Assembly: GCA_002359495.1 (NCBI GenBank)
Contig: DENB01000072.1
Coordinates: forward strand, 1,937-37,087
Direction: 5' to 3'
Source: Enterobacteriaceae bacterium UBA2655
Lineage (GTDB): Bacteria; Pseudomonadota; Gammaproteobacteria; Enterobacterales; Enterobacteriaceae
Length of the DNA: 35,151 nucleotides
The notes below the pieces were generated by a model, which ran no database searches, had not been told where the DNA came from, and worked only from the letters and a program-made list of their open reading frames with translations. Of the stretch, positions 1 to 9,213 are shown piece after piece (position 1 is the first letter of the stretch; the number at the start of each line of letters is the position of its first letter). The translations under genes and the position numbers were made by a program.

Positions 1-107
1 GCTTTACACGCCTGCGCGCCGGAGTAGTCGAATTCGCAAGCCTGCCCGATAACAATCGGACCGGCGCCAAGGATCAGGATGGATTTTATGTCTGTACGTT
101 TTGGCAT
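1..107 (-). CDS. carB: carbamoyl-phosphate synthase large subunit, N-terminal fragment
   Basis: This is the first 35 codons of the ammonia-using large subunit, which makes carbamoyl phosphate from bicarbonate, ATP and ammonia channelled from CarA. It feeds both pyrimidine and arginine synthesis. The fragment begins [17 protein letters not shown] and continues through [14 protein letters not shown], the nucleotide-binding start of the carboxyphosphate domain. The ATG at 107 follows an AGGAG ribosome binding site and lies 14 bases after the carA stop, so the two genes are one operon. The gene runs off the window edge; the full protein in enterobacteria is about 1,070 residues. Confidence 0.95.
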
Positions 108-121
108 CTTGAAGCTCCTGA

Positions 122-1270
122 TTACTTAGCTTTTGAACGGTAGGCGTCGATCAGCTCGATAAAGTGATCGAACAGCGGCGCGGCATCGTGCGGACCCGGG
201 CTGGCTTCCGGGTGGCCCTGGAAACTGAAGGCCGGCTTGTCCGTACGATGAATGCCCTGCACTGTCTGATCGAACAGCGAAACGTGCGTCACGCGCAGGT
301 TAGCCGGCAGGTTGGCGTCATCGACGGCGAAACCGTGGTTTTGCGCGGTGATCATCACGGTGTCGTTATCGAAATCTTTCACCGGATGGTTGCCGCCGTG
401 ATGGCCTAGTTTCATTTTGACGGTTTTCGCTCCGCTCGCCAGCGCTAACAGCTGGTGGCCGAGGCAGATGCCGAATACCGGAATGTCAGTTTCCAGGAAG
501 GCCTGAATTGCCGCGATGGCGTAGTCGCACGGCTCCGGGTCGCCCGGTCCGTTGGAGAGGAAAATGCCGTCCGGATTAAGCTTCAGCACCTCTTCCGCCG
601 ACGTTTGCGCCGGCACTACCGTCAGACGGCAGCCGCGATCGACCAGCATGCGCAAAATGTTGCGCTTCACGCCGTAATCATAAGCCACCACATGGTAAGG
701 CAGCTCTTCTTCTTTCTTCTGTTCCGGCAGGTTGGTTTTCAGCGACCAGCTTCCCTGAATCCACTGATAGCTCTCTTTAATGCTGACCTCTTTCGCCAGA
801 TCCATCCCTTTCAGGCCGGGAAACGCTTTCGCTTTCTGCAGTGCCAGCGCGGCGTCCGGGTTATCGCCGGCGATGATGCAGCCGTTCTGCGCGCCCTTTT
901 CACGCAGCAGACGCGTCAGCTTGCGCGTGTCGATATCGGCGATGCCAACGATATTGTTGCGCTGCAGATAGGCGGACAGTCCCTCTTCGCTGCGGAAGTT
1001 GCTGGCGATGAGCGGCAGGTCGCGGATAACCAGGGCTTGAGCGTGAATTCGGGTGGATTCTTCATCGGTGGCGTTGGCGCCAACATTGCCGATATGGGGA
1101 TAAGTGAGGGTGACGATCTGGCGGGAATAGGAAGGATCAGTGAGGATTTCTTGATAACCGGTCATTGACGTATTGAAAACGACCTCCCCCACTGCCGATC
1201 CCGTTGCCCCTATGGCCCGACCGTGGAATTGGGTTCCGTCTTCCAGAACCAATAGCGCTGACTTAATCAA
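122..1270 (-). CDS. carA: carbamoyl-phosphate synthase small subunit (glutaminase)
   Basis: This subunit hydrolyses glutamine and passes ammonia to CarB. It has 382 residues, the same as E. coli CarA. The N-terminal CPSase small domain begins [20 protein letters not shown]. The C-terminal class I glutamine amidotransferase domain carries the nucleophile cysteine in FGICLGHQ and the His/Glu pair in [12 protein letters not shown] start at the TTG at 1270, as in E. coli, because a GGAGG site sits seven bases upstream and homology begins there. A longer reading frame from an ATG at 1297 would run through the ribosome binding site and the second ARG box. The gene lies downstream of dapB on the same strand but has its own complex promoter region. 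Confidence 0.96.
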
Positions 1271-1280
1271 AACATCCTCC

Positions 1281-1336
1281 AGGGAATAAACAGTCACAAT
1301 ATTTGCATATTAATTCATAACCAAGGGTCGAATCAA
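1281..1336 (-). promoter_or_regulatory. carAB P2 promoter with two ArgR (ARG) boxes
   Basis: A -35 TTGATT (1336-1331) and -10 TAATAT (1312-1307) are separated by 18 bases. An ARG box, TATGAATTAATATGCAAA (1319-1302), overlaps the -10. A second, TGTGACTGTTTATTCCCT (1298-1281), follows after the 3-bp gap typical of ArgR sites. Both match the consensus TGAAT-N4-ATTCA with a few changes and occupy the same place as in E. coli carAB, so arginine repression of P2 is expected. Confidence 0.8.
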
Positions 1337-1338
1337 TG

Positions 1339-1365
1339 CAAAAACCGCCTGACCGGGCGTTTTTT
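1339..1365 (-). terminator. terminator-like hairpin between carAB P1 and P2
   Basis: On the minus strand, six A bases are followed by CGCC, a CGGTCA loop, GGCG, one G and five T bases. The GC stem is short (4 bp) but the A/T flanks can extend it. It lies about 10 to 35 bases into the transcript expected from P1, so it could halt P1 transcripts early. It may be only a weak structure. Confidence 0.3.
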
Positions 1366-1368
1366 GGC

Positions 1369-1408
1369 AAATTGCGCGCATTCTAATGATCGCCCTCTGG
1401 CTTGTCTA
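1369..1408 (-). promoter_or_regulatory. carAB P1 promoter with UUU initial run
   Basis: A -35 TAGACA (1408-1403) and -10 TAGAAT (1385-1380) are separated by exactly 17 bases, each one base from consensus. A GC-rich GCGCGC discriminator follows, then AATTTGCC starting at 1373. In E. coli carAB P1 starts GTTTGCC, and UTP-sensitive reiterative transcription through the U run is established. The conserved TTTGCC suggests the same pyrimidine control here. Confidence 0.75.
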
Positions 1409-1490
1409 CCCTGGTGACGTATATTTTTGTTTTTTTCACCGCTCTTACTGTCAAAAGCGCGATTAAGGGATAAAAGGGATCGATAAGTCA

Positions 1491-1512
1491 GGCAAATAAT
1501 CGATTTCTTGCC
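1491..1512. promoter_or_regulatory. imperfect 22-bp dyad upstream of carAB P1
   Basis: Arms GGCAA and TTGCC flank a central palindrome AATCGATT (1498-1505); 18 of the 22 positions are symmetric. It sits between the RutR box and P1, where E. coli carAB binds PepA and IHF. It does not match the PurR consensus well. I call it a possible operator of unknown partner. Confidence 0.35.
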
Positions 1513-1546
1513 CATCAGAAAGCGAAACGACAGCCTGGTGCCGGTT

Positions 1547-1570
1547 AATTTTGACCAAATGGTCAAAATT
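1547..1570. promoter_or_regulatory. RutR operator upstream of carAB
   Basis: TTGACCAAATGGTCAA at 1551-1566 matches the RutR consensus TTGACCA-NN-TGGTCAA at every fixed position. The dyad extends to 10-bp arms (1547-1556 and 1561-1570). RutR senses uracil and thymine, and in E. coli it acts on carAB from a site upstream of P1. No other protein I know in this region binds this sequence. Confidence 0.8.
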
Positions 1571-1654
1571 CGCCTTTCCGCGAGACGAAATTGGATGAAA
1601 ATATAGAAAATAATGGATTACGACTAAATTAAATGACGAAATTTCTTTTTTTTA

Positions 1655-1687
1655 AAAAAAATAAAGGGCAATAAATATATTGCCCTT
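1655..1687 (-). terminator. rho-independent terminator of dapB
   Basis: A perfect 9-bp stem, AAGGGCAAT (1664-1672) with ATTGCCCTT (1679-1687), has a 6-base loop. On the minus strand it is followed by TATTTTTTT. It lies just past the dapB stop. Confidence 0.85.
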
Positions 1688-1740
1688 ATCAATCAATAAA
1701 TTACAGATTGAAATAACCACATCACAATGGTTCACCACAC

Positions 1741-2562
<822 letters not shown>

Positions 2563-2717
2563 TCATTCCTAAAGCAGAACTATGCATGCAAGCACAGACA
2601 GGTTAACGGTCAGGTAGCAGCCTCGCCACCTTTAAAAAGCGATAATAAGAATTTTATGCCAGCCAGACTGGATTATCAGTAAAACAAATTCCACCTGGCG
2701 GAACCAGAATGCGGGCA

Positions 2718-2744
2718 ATAAAAAAGGCCGAACGGATCGGCCTT
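2718..2744 (-). terminator. rho-independent terminator of the ribF-ispH operon
   Basis: The stem AAGGCCGA (2724-2731) pairs with TCGGCCTT (2737-2744) around a 5-base loop. It is followed on the minus strand by a run of T bases. It closes the operon 25 bases after the ispH stop. Confidence 0.85.
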
Positions 2745-2769
2745 CAGGTAAGCAGCGTAAGCGCCGGCA

Positions 2770-3723
2770 TCACTGCACGTTTTTGACTTCAACGCGCAGC
2801 TCTTTGGGCACTTCAAACACGATATTCTCTTCGCGGCCAATCAGTTCAATCGCCGCTTCGCCACCCAGATCGCGCAGGCGTTGAATCACCTGCTGCACCA
2901 GGATATCGGGCGCCGACGCGCCGGCGGTCACGCCGATACACCCTACGTCCTTAACCCAGGCTTCCTGAATATCATCTGCGGAGTCGATCAGTTTCGCCAG
3001 CTTGCCGGCGCGCTGGGCCAGCTCCGCCAGCCGGTTGGAGTTGGAGGAGTTTTTCGACCCCACCACCAGCACCACATCGGCATCCTGCGCCAGCGTACGC
3101 ACCGCTTCCTGACGATTGGTGGTGGCGTAACAGATATCATCTTTACGCGGGCCGACAATGTTCGGAAAACACTGGCGCAGCGCATCAATCACGTCGGAAG
3201 TGTCATCGACTGACAACGTGGTCTGCGTCATGAAGCAGAGATTGTTCTCATCCTTCACCTGCAGTTTGAACACATCCTCCGGCGACTCCACCAGATACAT
3301 ACCGCCGTCGACGTTGCTGTACTGTCCCATGGTGCCTTCCACTTCGGGATGGCCGGCGTGACCGATAAGAATCGCCTCGGTGCCTTTGCGACTGGCGCGC
3401 GCTACTTCCATATGCACCTTGGTGACCAGCGGACAGGTGGCGTCAAACAACATAGTGAGGTTGCGCGCCTTAGCCTCCGCGCGCACCGCCTGCGAGACGC
3501 CGTGGGCGGAAAAGATCAGAATAGCGCCGTCCGGCACTTCGCCGATCTCTTCAATGAAGATCGCCCCGCGCTCGCGCAGGCTGTTAACCACGTAACGGTT
3601 ATGCACCACTTCGTGACGCACGTAGATCGGCGCGCCGTACAGCTCCAGCGCACGTTCGACAATGCTGATCGCCCGATCCACGCCGGCACAGAAGCCGCGC
3701 GGATTAGCCAGCAGAATTTGCAT
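2770..3723 (-). CDS. ispH: 4-hydroxy-3-methylbut-2-enyl diphosphate reductase
   Basis: IspH is the last enzyme of the methylerythritol phosphate pathway. It reductively removes the hydroxyl of HMBPP to give isopentenyl and dimethylallyl diphosphate using a 4Fe-4S cluster. The 317-residue protein has the three cluster cysteines at C12 (NPRGFCAGV), C97 (FDATCPLV) and C198 ([10 protein letters not shown]). The last two are shifted by one from E. coli by a single extra residue near position 91. The start overlaps the end of fkpB by 20 bases, indicating translational coupling. It is the final gene of the ribF-ileS-lspA-fkpB-ispH operon. Confidence 0.96.
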   Translation of the reverse strand: MQILLANPRGFCAGVDRAISIVERALELYGAPIYVRHEVVHNRYVVNSLRERGAIFIEEIGEVPDGAILIFSAHGVSQAVRAEAKARNLTMLFDATCPLVTKVHMEVARASRKGTEAILIGHAGHPEVEGTMGQYSNVDGGMYLVESPEDVFKLQVKDENNLCFMTQTTLSVDDTSDVIDALRQCFPNIVGPRKDDICYATTNRQEAVRTLAQDADVVLVVGSKNSSNSNRLAELAQRAGKLAKLIDSADDIQEAWVKDVGCIGVTAGASAPDILVQQVIQRLRDLGGEAAIELIGREENIVFEVPKELRVEVKNVQ

Positions 3724-4174
3724 CGTTCGCCTCCAGCGCCGGATCGATCTCCAGCACCTCTATTTCAAATTGAACGCGATGACCGGCAAGCGGATGGTTA
3801 AAATCCACCGTGATCGAATCGCCTGAGATTTCACGGATCACGCCAGGCATTTCGCTGCCGCCCATACCGCTGAACAGCATGATAGCGCCCACTTCCGGTT
3901 CGCCCGCGTCGATGAAGTCGCGGCGGGAAAAATACTGGATCAGATCGGGACTGACGGCGCCGAACGCCTCTTCCGGCGCCAGCGTAAAGCTGTGTTTTTC
4001 ACCCGCTTCCAGCCCCAGCAGTTCCGCTTCCAGCCCCTGCGACAGGCTGTCGTCGCCCAGACGAAACAGCGACGGTTTTCCGGAGGCGCGGGTCGATTCC
4101 GCCGTTGAGCCATCTTCAAGCTTCAACGTGAAATGCACCAGCACCGCGCTGTCGCGCTGTACAGATTTCGTCAT
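3704..4174 (-). CDS. fkpB: FKBP-type peptidyl-prolyl cis-trans isomerase (SlpA-like)
   Basis: This is a small cytoplasmic proline isomerase and chaperone of the SlyD/SlpA class. The 156-residue protein begins with an FKBP half-domain ([18 protein letters not shown]). The insert-in-flap domain covers roughly residues 70-120 ([21 protein letters not shown]), and the fold returns with [21 protein letters not shown]. It lacks the His-rich metal tail of SlyD. It is a few residues longer than E. coli FkpB at the C-terminus, where it overlaps ispH. The start is 3 bases after the lspA stop, inside a tight operon. Confidence 0.93.
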   Translation of the reverse strand: MTKSVQRDSAVLVHFTLKLEDGSTAESTRASGKPSLFRLGDDSLSQGLEAELLGLEAGEKHSFTLAPEEAFGAVSPDLIQYFSRRDFIDAGEPEVGAIMLFSGMGGSEMPGVIREISGDSITVDFNHPLAGHRVQFEIEVLEIDPALEANDANSAG

Positions 4175-4177
4175 CGT

Positions 4178-4684
4178 TTACCCTTTCTGTTTGGCCTGTT
4201 TGCCGGCGGGGTTGAAGAATCCTTCCAGCACCACCAGCGCCGCGCCAATACAGATGCCGCAGTCAGCGATATTAAAGGTGGCGAAGTGCCAGCCACCGAT
4301 ATAGAAGTCGATAAAATCGACGACGAATCCGTGATAAGCACGATCGAACAGGTTACCTAGCGCCCCGCCGATAATCAGGGCGTAAGCAATGTTATTTAAC
4401 TTCTGGCTGGCGCGGCTGCGATACATCATCACTAACAGCGCCACCGCGATAGCGATAGCGATGCCGGCGAAGAACCAACGCTGCCAGCCGCCTTTGTCCG
4501 CCAGGAAACTGAACGCCGCGCCATAGTTATGGGCATAGAACAGGTTCAGAAACGGCATCAGCGGCTGGGTTTCATGCAGCAGCATATTATTCATGACCCA
4601 CTGCTTACTGGCGAAATCGATGACGATCACAACCAGCACCAGCCACAGCCAGCGCAATCCGGTAGAGAGAATAGGCTTACTCAT
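4178..4684 (-). CDS. lspA: lipoprotein signal peptidase (signal peptidase II)
   Basis: This inner-membrane aspartic protease removes the signal peptide from diacylated prolipoproteins. The 168-residue protein has four hydrophobic segments. The catalytic aspartates are D123 ([10 protein letters not shown]) and D141 (FNIADCGI), at the same numbers as in E. coli, with the conserved GNLFDR motif at 110-115. Its ATG shares one base with the ileS stop codon (TGATG), a classic coupled start, and the gap to fkpB is 3 bases. Confidence 0.96.
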   Translation of the reverse strand: MSKPILSTGLRWLWLVLVVIVIDFASKQWVMNNMLLHETQPLMPFLNLFYAHNYGAAFSFLADKGGWQRWFFAGIAIAIAVALLVMMYRSRASQKLNNIAYALIIGGALGNLFDRAYHGFVVDFIDFYIGGWHFATFNIADCGICIGAALVVLEGFFNPAGKQAKQKG

Positions 4685-7500
4685 CAGGCAAACTTACGCT
4701 TTTCGCCATCGCCGGCGACGTTAGTGTAACAACGACCGCAGATCGCCGCGTGTTCCGGGTTCTGCCCTACGTCAGTAGTGTAATGCCAGCAGCGCGGGCA
4801 TTTCTCCCCTTCCGCTTTATGCAGCGCGATTTTCAGACCTTTTACCAGCTCGCTCTGCTGCGCCTCTTCGCCCGCCTGCGCATACTCCGCGACCTGCGCG
4901 CCCGACGTCAGCAGCACAAAGCGCAGCTCGTCGCCCAGCGCCTGCAGCTTCGCCGCCAGCTCCGCGTCGGCATAGAGCGTGACGCTCGCTTCAAGCGCGC
5001 CGCCGATGCGTTTATCGCTACGCGCCTGCTCGATCGTCTTGTTCACTTCGCCGCGCACCTTCAGCAGCTCGGCCCAGTAAGCGTCATTCATCGCTTCGTC
5101 GTCCGCCAGGCCGAACAGGCCGTCGTACCACTCTTCGGTAAAGACATATTTGGCGCGCGCGCCCGGCAGATAGCCCCAGATTTCATCTGCGGTAAAGGAC
5201 ATAATCGGCGCCATCCAGCGCACCAGCGCTTCTACGATGTGCCACAGCGCGGTCTGACAGCTGCGGCGCGCCAGGCTGTCGCCTTTCGCGGTGTACTGAC
5301 GGTCCTTGATGATGTCGAGATAAAAAGAGCCCATCTCGATCGAGCAGAACTGCATCAGACGCTGAATGACCTCATGGAAGTCGTAATTGGCGTAAGAGTC
5401 GATGATATCCTGCTGCGCGGCTAGCGCGCGGCCCACCGCCCAGCGATCCAGCACCACCATCTCTTCCGGCTTGACCAGATCGGTCTCCGGGTTAAAACCG
5501 TTCAGGTTAGCCAGCAGGAAGCGCGCCGTGTTGCGGATACGACGATAAGCGTCGGCGGAACGTTTCAGGATCTCGTCAGAGACCGCCATCTCGCCGGAGT
5601 AGTCGGTCGAGGCGACCCACAAACGCAGAATATCCGCGCCCAGCTTGTTCATCACATCCTGCGGCGACACGGTGTTGCCGATCGATTTCGACATTTTGCG
5701 GCCCTGACCATCCACGGTGAAGCCGTGGGTCAGCACCTGACGATAAGGCGCTTTGCCCTTCATCGCCGTCGAGATCATCAGCGAGGACATAAACCAGCCG
5801 CGATGCTGATCCGAGCCCTCCAGATACATATCCGGCGTATGGCCGCCGAATTCCGGGCGCGCATCCACGACCGAGTAGCTGGTGGAGCCGGAGTCGAACC
5901 AGACGTCCAGCGTATCCGGCACTTTCATGTAGCTATCGGCGTCGTCGCCCATCAGCTCGCGCGGATCGAGATCCCACCAGGCCTGGATGCCCTCCTGCTC
6001 GACGCGCTGAGCGACTTTTTCCATCAGCGCCAGCGTATCGGGATGCAGCTGCTCCGTCTCTTTATGTACGAAGAGCGCCATTGGCACGCCCCAGGTGCGC
6101 TGACGGGAGATGCACCAGTCAGGACGGTTGGCGACCATCGCTTCGATGCGCGCCTGGCCCCAGTCCGGGATCCACTGCACGCCTTTGATCTCTTTCAGCG
6201 ACTGCGCGCGTAGACCTTTCTGATCCATGCTGATAAACCACTGCGGCGTGGCGCGGAAGATAATCGGCGTTTTGTGGCGCCAGCAGTGCGGATAGCTGTG
6301 AAGCATTTTTTCGATGTGCAGCAGCGCGCCTTTTTCACGCAGCAGCTCCACCACCAGATCGTTCGCTTTGAATACGTTCACGCCGTCCAGAGTCGGCCAG
6401 GTGCCCGGCAAATAGGTGCCGTCCGGCCCGACCGGATTCGCGGTTTCAAGGCCATATTTCTGTCCCAGCACGTAGTCGTCCGGGCCGTGGCCCGGCGCCG
6501 TATGCACCGCGCCGGTACCGGCGTCCAGCGTAACGTGATCGCCCATCAGCGCCGGCACATCGAAGCCGAGGAACGGATGCTGGAAACGCAACAGCTCCAG
6601 CGCCGCGCCCTGAGCGCTGCCCAGCACGGTCCAGCTGTCGATGCCCGCGCGTTTCATGACGCTTTCGACCAGATCTTTCGCCAGAATCAGCGCTTTGCCT
6701 TCAACCTGCAGCAGCTGGTATTCGAATTCCGGGTTCAGCGCGATGGCGCGGTTCGCCGGCAGCGTCCAGGGGGTGGTGGTCCAGATAACCAACGCAATCG
6801 GTCCCTGCACGTTCTGAGCGCCGAATTTAGCGGCCACGGCGGCAGCGTCGACGGCGTTGAACGCGACGTCAATCGACGGCGAGGTTTTATCGTAATATTC
6901 CACTTCCGCTTCGGCCAGCGCCGAACGGCAGTCCAGGCACCAGTGCACCGGCTTCGCCCCTTTATGTAGGTGGCCGTTGCCGATGATTTTGCCCAGCGCG
7001 CGAATGATATTGGCTTCGGTTTTGAAGTCCATCGTCAGGTAGGGACGATCCCAATCGCCCAGCACGCCCAGACGGATGAAATCCGCTTTCTGACCTTCCA
7101 CCTGCTCGGCCGCGTATTTGCGGCAGGCTTCGCGGAATTCCGCCGCGCTCACCTTCTCGCCCGGCTTGCCGATCATCTGCTCGACCTTATGCTCGATCGG
7201 CAGACCATGGCAGTCCCAGCCCGGCACGTAAGGCGAGTCAAAGCCCGCCATGCCTTTCGACTTAACGATAATGTCTTTCAGAATCTTATTGACTGAGTGA
7301 CCGATATGAATGCTGCCGTTCGCATAAGGAGGGCCATCGTGCAGGATAAAGGTTTTTTTCCCTTTTTTGGCTTCGCGGATGATGCCGTACAGGTTGTCAT
7401 CGTACCAGCGTTGCAGCATACCCGGTTCGCGTTTGGCTAAATCGCCACGCATCGGGAACCCCGTTTCCGGCAAATTCAGGGTAGATTTATAATCACTCAT
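4684..7500 (-). CDS. ileS: isoleucyl-tRNA synthetase
   Basis: This essential class I synthetase charges tRNA-Ile and edits misactivated valine. It has 938 residues, equal to E. coli IleS. The HIGH signature lies in [11 protein letters not shown] (58-68) and the KMSKS loop in [10 protein letters not shown] near residue 600. The CP1 editing domain contains the [14 protein letters not shown] motif. The C-terminal zinc finger shows paired CxxC motifs ([10 protein letters not shown] and CGRCYTNV). The 98-bp gap from ribF and the one-base overlap with lspA match the conserved operon. It is the short, eubacterial-type enzyme, not the mupirocin-resistant long form. Confidence 0.97.
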   Translation of the reverse strand: MSDYKSTLNLPETGFPMRGDLAKREPGMLQRWYDDNLYGIIREAKKGKKTFILHDGPPYANGSIHIGHSVNKILKDIIVKSKGMAGFDSPYVPGWDCHGLPIEHKVEQMIGKPGEKVSAAEFREACRKYAAEQVEGQKADFIRLGVLGDWDRPYLTMDFKTEANIIRALGKIIGNGHLHKGAKPVHWCLDCRSALAEAEVEYYDKTSPSIDVAFNAVDAAAVAAKFGAQNVQGPIALVIWTTTPWTLPANRAIALNPEFEYQLLQVEGKALILAKDLVESVMKRAGIDSWTVLGSAQGAALELLRFQHPFLGFDVPALMGDHVTLDAGTGAVHTAPGHGPDDYVLGQKYGLETANPVGPDGTYLPGTWPTLDGVNVFKANDLVVELLREKGALLHIEKMLHSYPHCWRHKTPIIFRATPQWFISMDQKGLRAQSLKEIKGVQWIPDWGQARIEAMVANRPDWCISRQRTWGVPMALFVHKETEQLHPDTLALMEKVAQRVEQEGIQAWWDLDPRELMGDDADSYMKVPDTLDVWFDSGSTSYSVVDARPEFGGHTPDMYLEGSDQHRGWFMSSLMISTAMKGKAPYRQVLTHGFTVDGQGRKMSKSIGNTVSPQDVMNKLGADILRLWVASTDYSGEMAVSDEILKRSADAYRRIRNTARFLLANLNGFNPETDLVKPEEMVVLDRWAVGRALAAQQDIIDSYANYDFHEVIQRLMQFCSIEMGSFYLDIIKDRQYTAKGDSLARRSCQTALWHIVEALVRWMAPIMSFTADEIWGYLPGARAKYVFTEEWYDGLFGLADDEAMNDAYWAELLKVRGEVNKTIEQARSDKRIGGALEASVTLYADAELAAKLQALGDELRFVLLTSGAQVAEYAQAGEEAQQSELVKGLKIALHKAEGEKCPRCWHYTTDVGQNPEHAAICGRCYTNVAGDGEKRKFA

Positions 7501-7598
7501 CAGATTCTCGGTTCCATTATTCGGTCATTACACCGGTGTTTTATACCCTTCGGCGTTCAGTCAGCAGCGCTGCCGTCTGAACTGACATTTTTCGGGCC

Positions 7599-8522
7599 TT
7601 ACCCAAAAAACGCGCGGGCCGTCACCACATCTTTCGCTATTTGTTCTTTCAGCGCGTCCAGTGAAGAGAAGCGCTGTTCATTACGTATTTTGTGTCGCAG
7701 CACCACCTCGATATGGTGGCCGTAAAGATTCATATTGATGTCAATCAGGTGAACTTCAAGCTGCTGGCGCAAACCTTTGACCGTCGGGCGTGTGCCGATA
7801 TTGGCCACGCCGGGCAGCGGCTGCGCCGTCAGGCCCAGCACTTCTACCGCATAGACGCCTTTCACCGGCGATACCGTGCGGCGCAAGGGAATATTCGCAG
7901 TGGGAAAACCGATGGTGCGTCCCAGGGCATCGCCGTGTACGACGCGGCCCGATATGCTGAAAGGGTGGCCTAACAGGGTTTGCGCCAGCGCCAGATCGTC
8001 CTCGGCCAGCGCCTGACGCACGGCGGTGCTGCTGATGCGCCTGCCGTTGTCGCAAAACGTTTGGGCGCTCACGACGTCAAAGCCGTACTCAACGCCCGCC
8101 TTCTGTAATAACAGGAAATCGCCCTGACGACCAGCGCCAAAGCGGAAATCATCCCCTACGGCAAGGAATTTAACGCCCAGCTTCTCCACCAGCAGATCGG
8201 CGATAAAACTCTGCGCCGGGACGGCGGCGAAACGGCGATCGAAGCGTACGCACAGCACCGCGTCGACGCCCGCCTGAGCCAGATATTTCAACTTTTCACG
8301 CAGGCGCGTCAGGCGCGCCGGCGCCTTATCGGCGGCAAACAGCTCAAGCGGCTGCGGCTCGAACAGCATGACCATCACGGGCAGGTTGCGTTTTCGCCCT
8401 TCTTCGCACAGCTCGGCCAGCAGCGCCTGATGGCCGCGATGAACGCCATCAAAGTTGCCGATGGTCAGGACGCAGCCGCGATGCTGCTCGTTGAGATTAT
8501 GGATACCGCGGATAAACTTCAT
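7599..8522 (-). CDS. ribF: bifunctional riboflavin kinase / FAD synthetase
   Basis: RibF converts riboflavin to FMN and then FAD. In this 307-residue protein the N-terminal nucleotidyltransferase domain carries TIGNFDGVHRGH (20-31), an HxGH-type ATP site. The C-terminal flavokinase domain carries GRTIGFPTANI and GVYAVEV. It is six residues shorter than E. coli RibF. It heads the operon and is divergent from rpsT, as in E. coli. I see no FMN riboswitch upstream; the leader is only about 20-25 bases from the predicted promoter. Confidence 0.95.
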   Translation of the reverse strand: MKFIRGIHNLNEQHRGCVLTIGNFDGVHRGHQALLAELCEEGRKRNLPVMVMLFEPQPLELFAADKAPARLTRLREKLKYLAQAGVDAVLCVRFDRRFAAVPAQSFIADLLVEKLGVKFLAVGDDFRFGAGRQGDFLLLQKAGVEYGFDVVSAQTFCDNGRRISSTAVRQALAEDDLALAQTLLGHPFSISGRVVHGDALGRTIGFPTANIPLRRTVSPVKGVYAVEVLGLTAQPLPGVANIGTRPTVKGLRQQLEVHLIDINMNLYGHHIEVVLRHKIRNEQRFSSLDALKEQIAKDVVTARAFFG

Positions 8523-8551
8523 GGCTGACTCAAACCGGTGGAAATCGGCGG

Positions 8552-8580
8552 ATTATACCCTTGAACAGGCTCAAGGTTAA
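8552..8580 (-). promoter_or_regulatory. predicted ribF promoter
   Basis: A perfect -10 TATAAT (8557-8552) lies 17 bases from a -35 TTAACC (8580-8575), a four-of-six match. Inside it is an inverted repeat, CCTTGA (8559-8564) and TCAAGG (8571-8576), which could be chance or an operator. Confidence 0.5.
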
Positions 8581-8673
8581 CCCGTGATGCGCGCCTTTCA
8601 TGCGTTCTTTGCCTCTTTTCCCGCGCCGGCTCGAGGCTTGCCCGACATAACAGGATTTTTATTGTGAATAGAC

Positions 8674-8702
8674 TGTATTCAGGGTAGTGAAGCTGGTAGA
8701 AT
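8674..8702 (+). promoter_or_regulatory. tentative upstream rpsT promoter (P1)
   Basis: TGTATT (8674-8679) and TAGAAT (8697-8702) are 17 bases apart. The -10 is good and the -35 poor. E. coli rpsT has two promoters in a similar arrangement, which is the main reason for listing it. Confidence 0.35.
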
Positions 8703-8765
8703 CTTGCGCCATCAATTACGTAACCGGGCGTTGTTTGTAAAACGGCGCTTATTTGCACAAATCCA

Positions 8766-8794
8766 TTGACAAAAGAAGGCACAAAAGGTATAGT
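8766..8794 (+). promoter_or_regulatory. rpsT promoter (P2)
   Basis: A perfect -35 TTGACA (8766-8771) and a -10 TATAGT (8789-8794) are separated by 17 bases. A C-rich discriminator (CCTCGG) follows, as expected for a growth-rate-controlled ribosomal protein promoter. Confidence 0.85.
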
Positions 8795-8820
8795 CCTCGG
8801 CCTTTGATTTGTCCATATAG

Positions 8821-9105
<285 letters not shown>

Positions 9106-9132
9106 TCGCCCCTTTGTTATCGCTTTGGAAAG

Positions 9133-9158
9133 AACCGGCCTTGAGCCGGTTTTTTTTC
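9133..9158 (+). terminator. rpsT rho-independent terminator
   Basis: The stem AACCGGC (9133-9139) pairs with GCCGGTT (9145-9151) around CTTGA. It ends in a run of about eight T bases. The convergent nhaA may also use the hairpin, but its minus-strand tail (CTTTCC) is weak. A second imperfect hairpin (9174-9201) lies closer to the nhaA stop. Confidence 0.9.
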
Positions 9159-9213
9159 GTGCGCGCAACAGGGAGCGCTTTCATGTGCTGCTGAAAAGCG
9201 CCCCTGCCTCTAT

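Larger units (their letters stand above)
1271..1740. other. carAB control region and dapB-carA spacer
   Basis: This gene-free stretch holds, reading toward carA on the minus strand: the dapB terminator, a perfect RutR box, an unexplained 22-bp dyad, a consensus-like P1 promoter, a terminator-like hairpin, and the P2 promoter overlapped by two ARG boxes. Each is listed separately. Two ATCGAT sequences (1479-1484 and 1499-1504) lie 20 bp apart near the dyad. In E. coli this region also binds PepA and IHF; I could not place those sites with confidence. A 77-codon minus-strand frame at 1333-1566 has no recognisable protein sequence and overlaps these elements. Confidence 0.8.

Noticed and set aside
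1271..1297. Longer carA from an ATG at 1297
   Set aside because: It would place the GGAGG ribosome binding site and an ARG box inside the coding region. The TTG at 1270 fits E. coli and homology.
1333..1566. 77-codon minus-strand frame in the carAB control region
   Set aside because: It has no recognisable protein features and overlaps promoters and operators.
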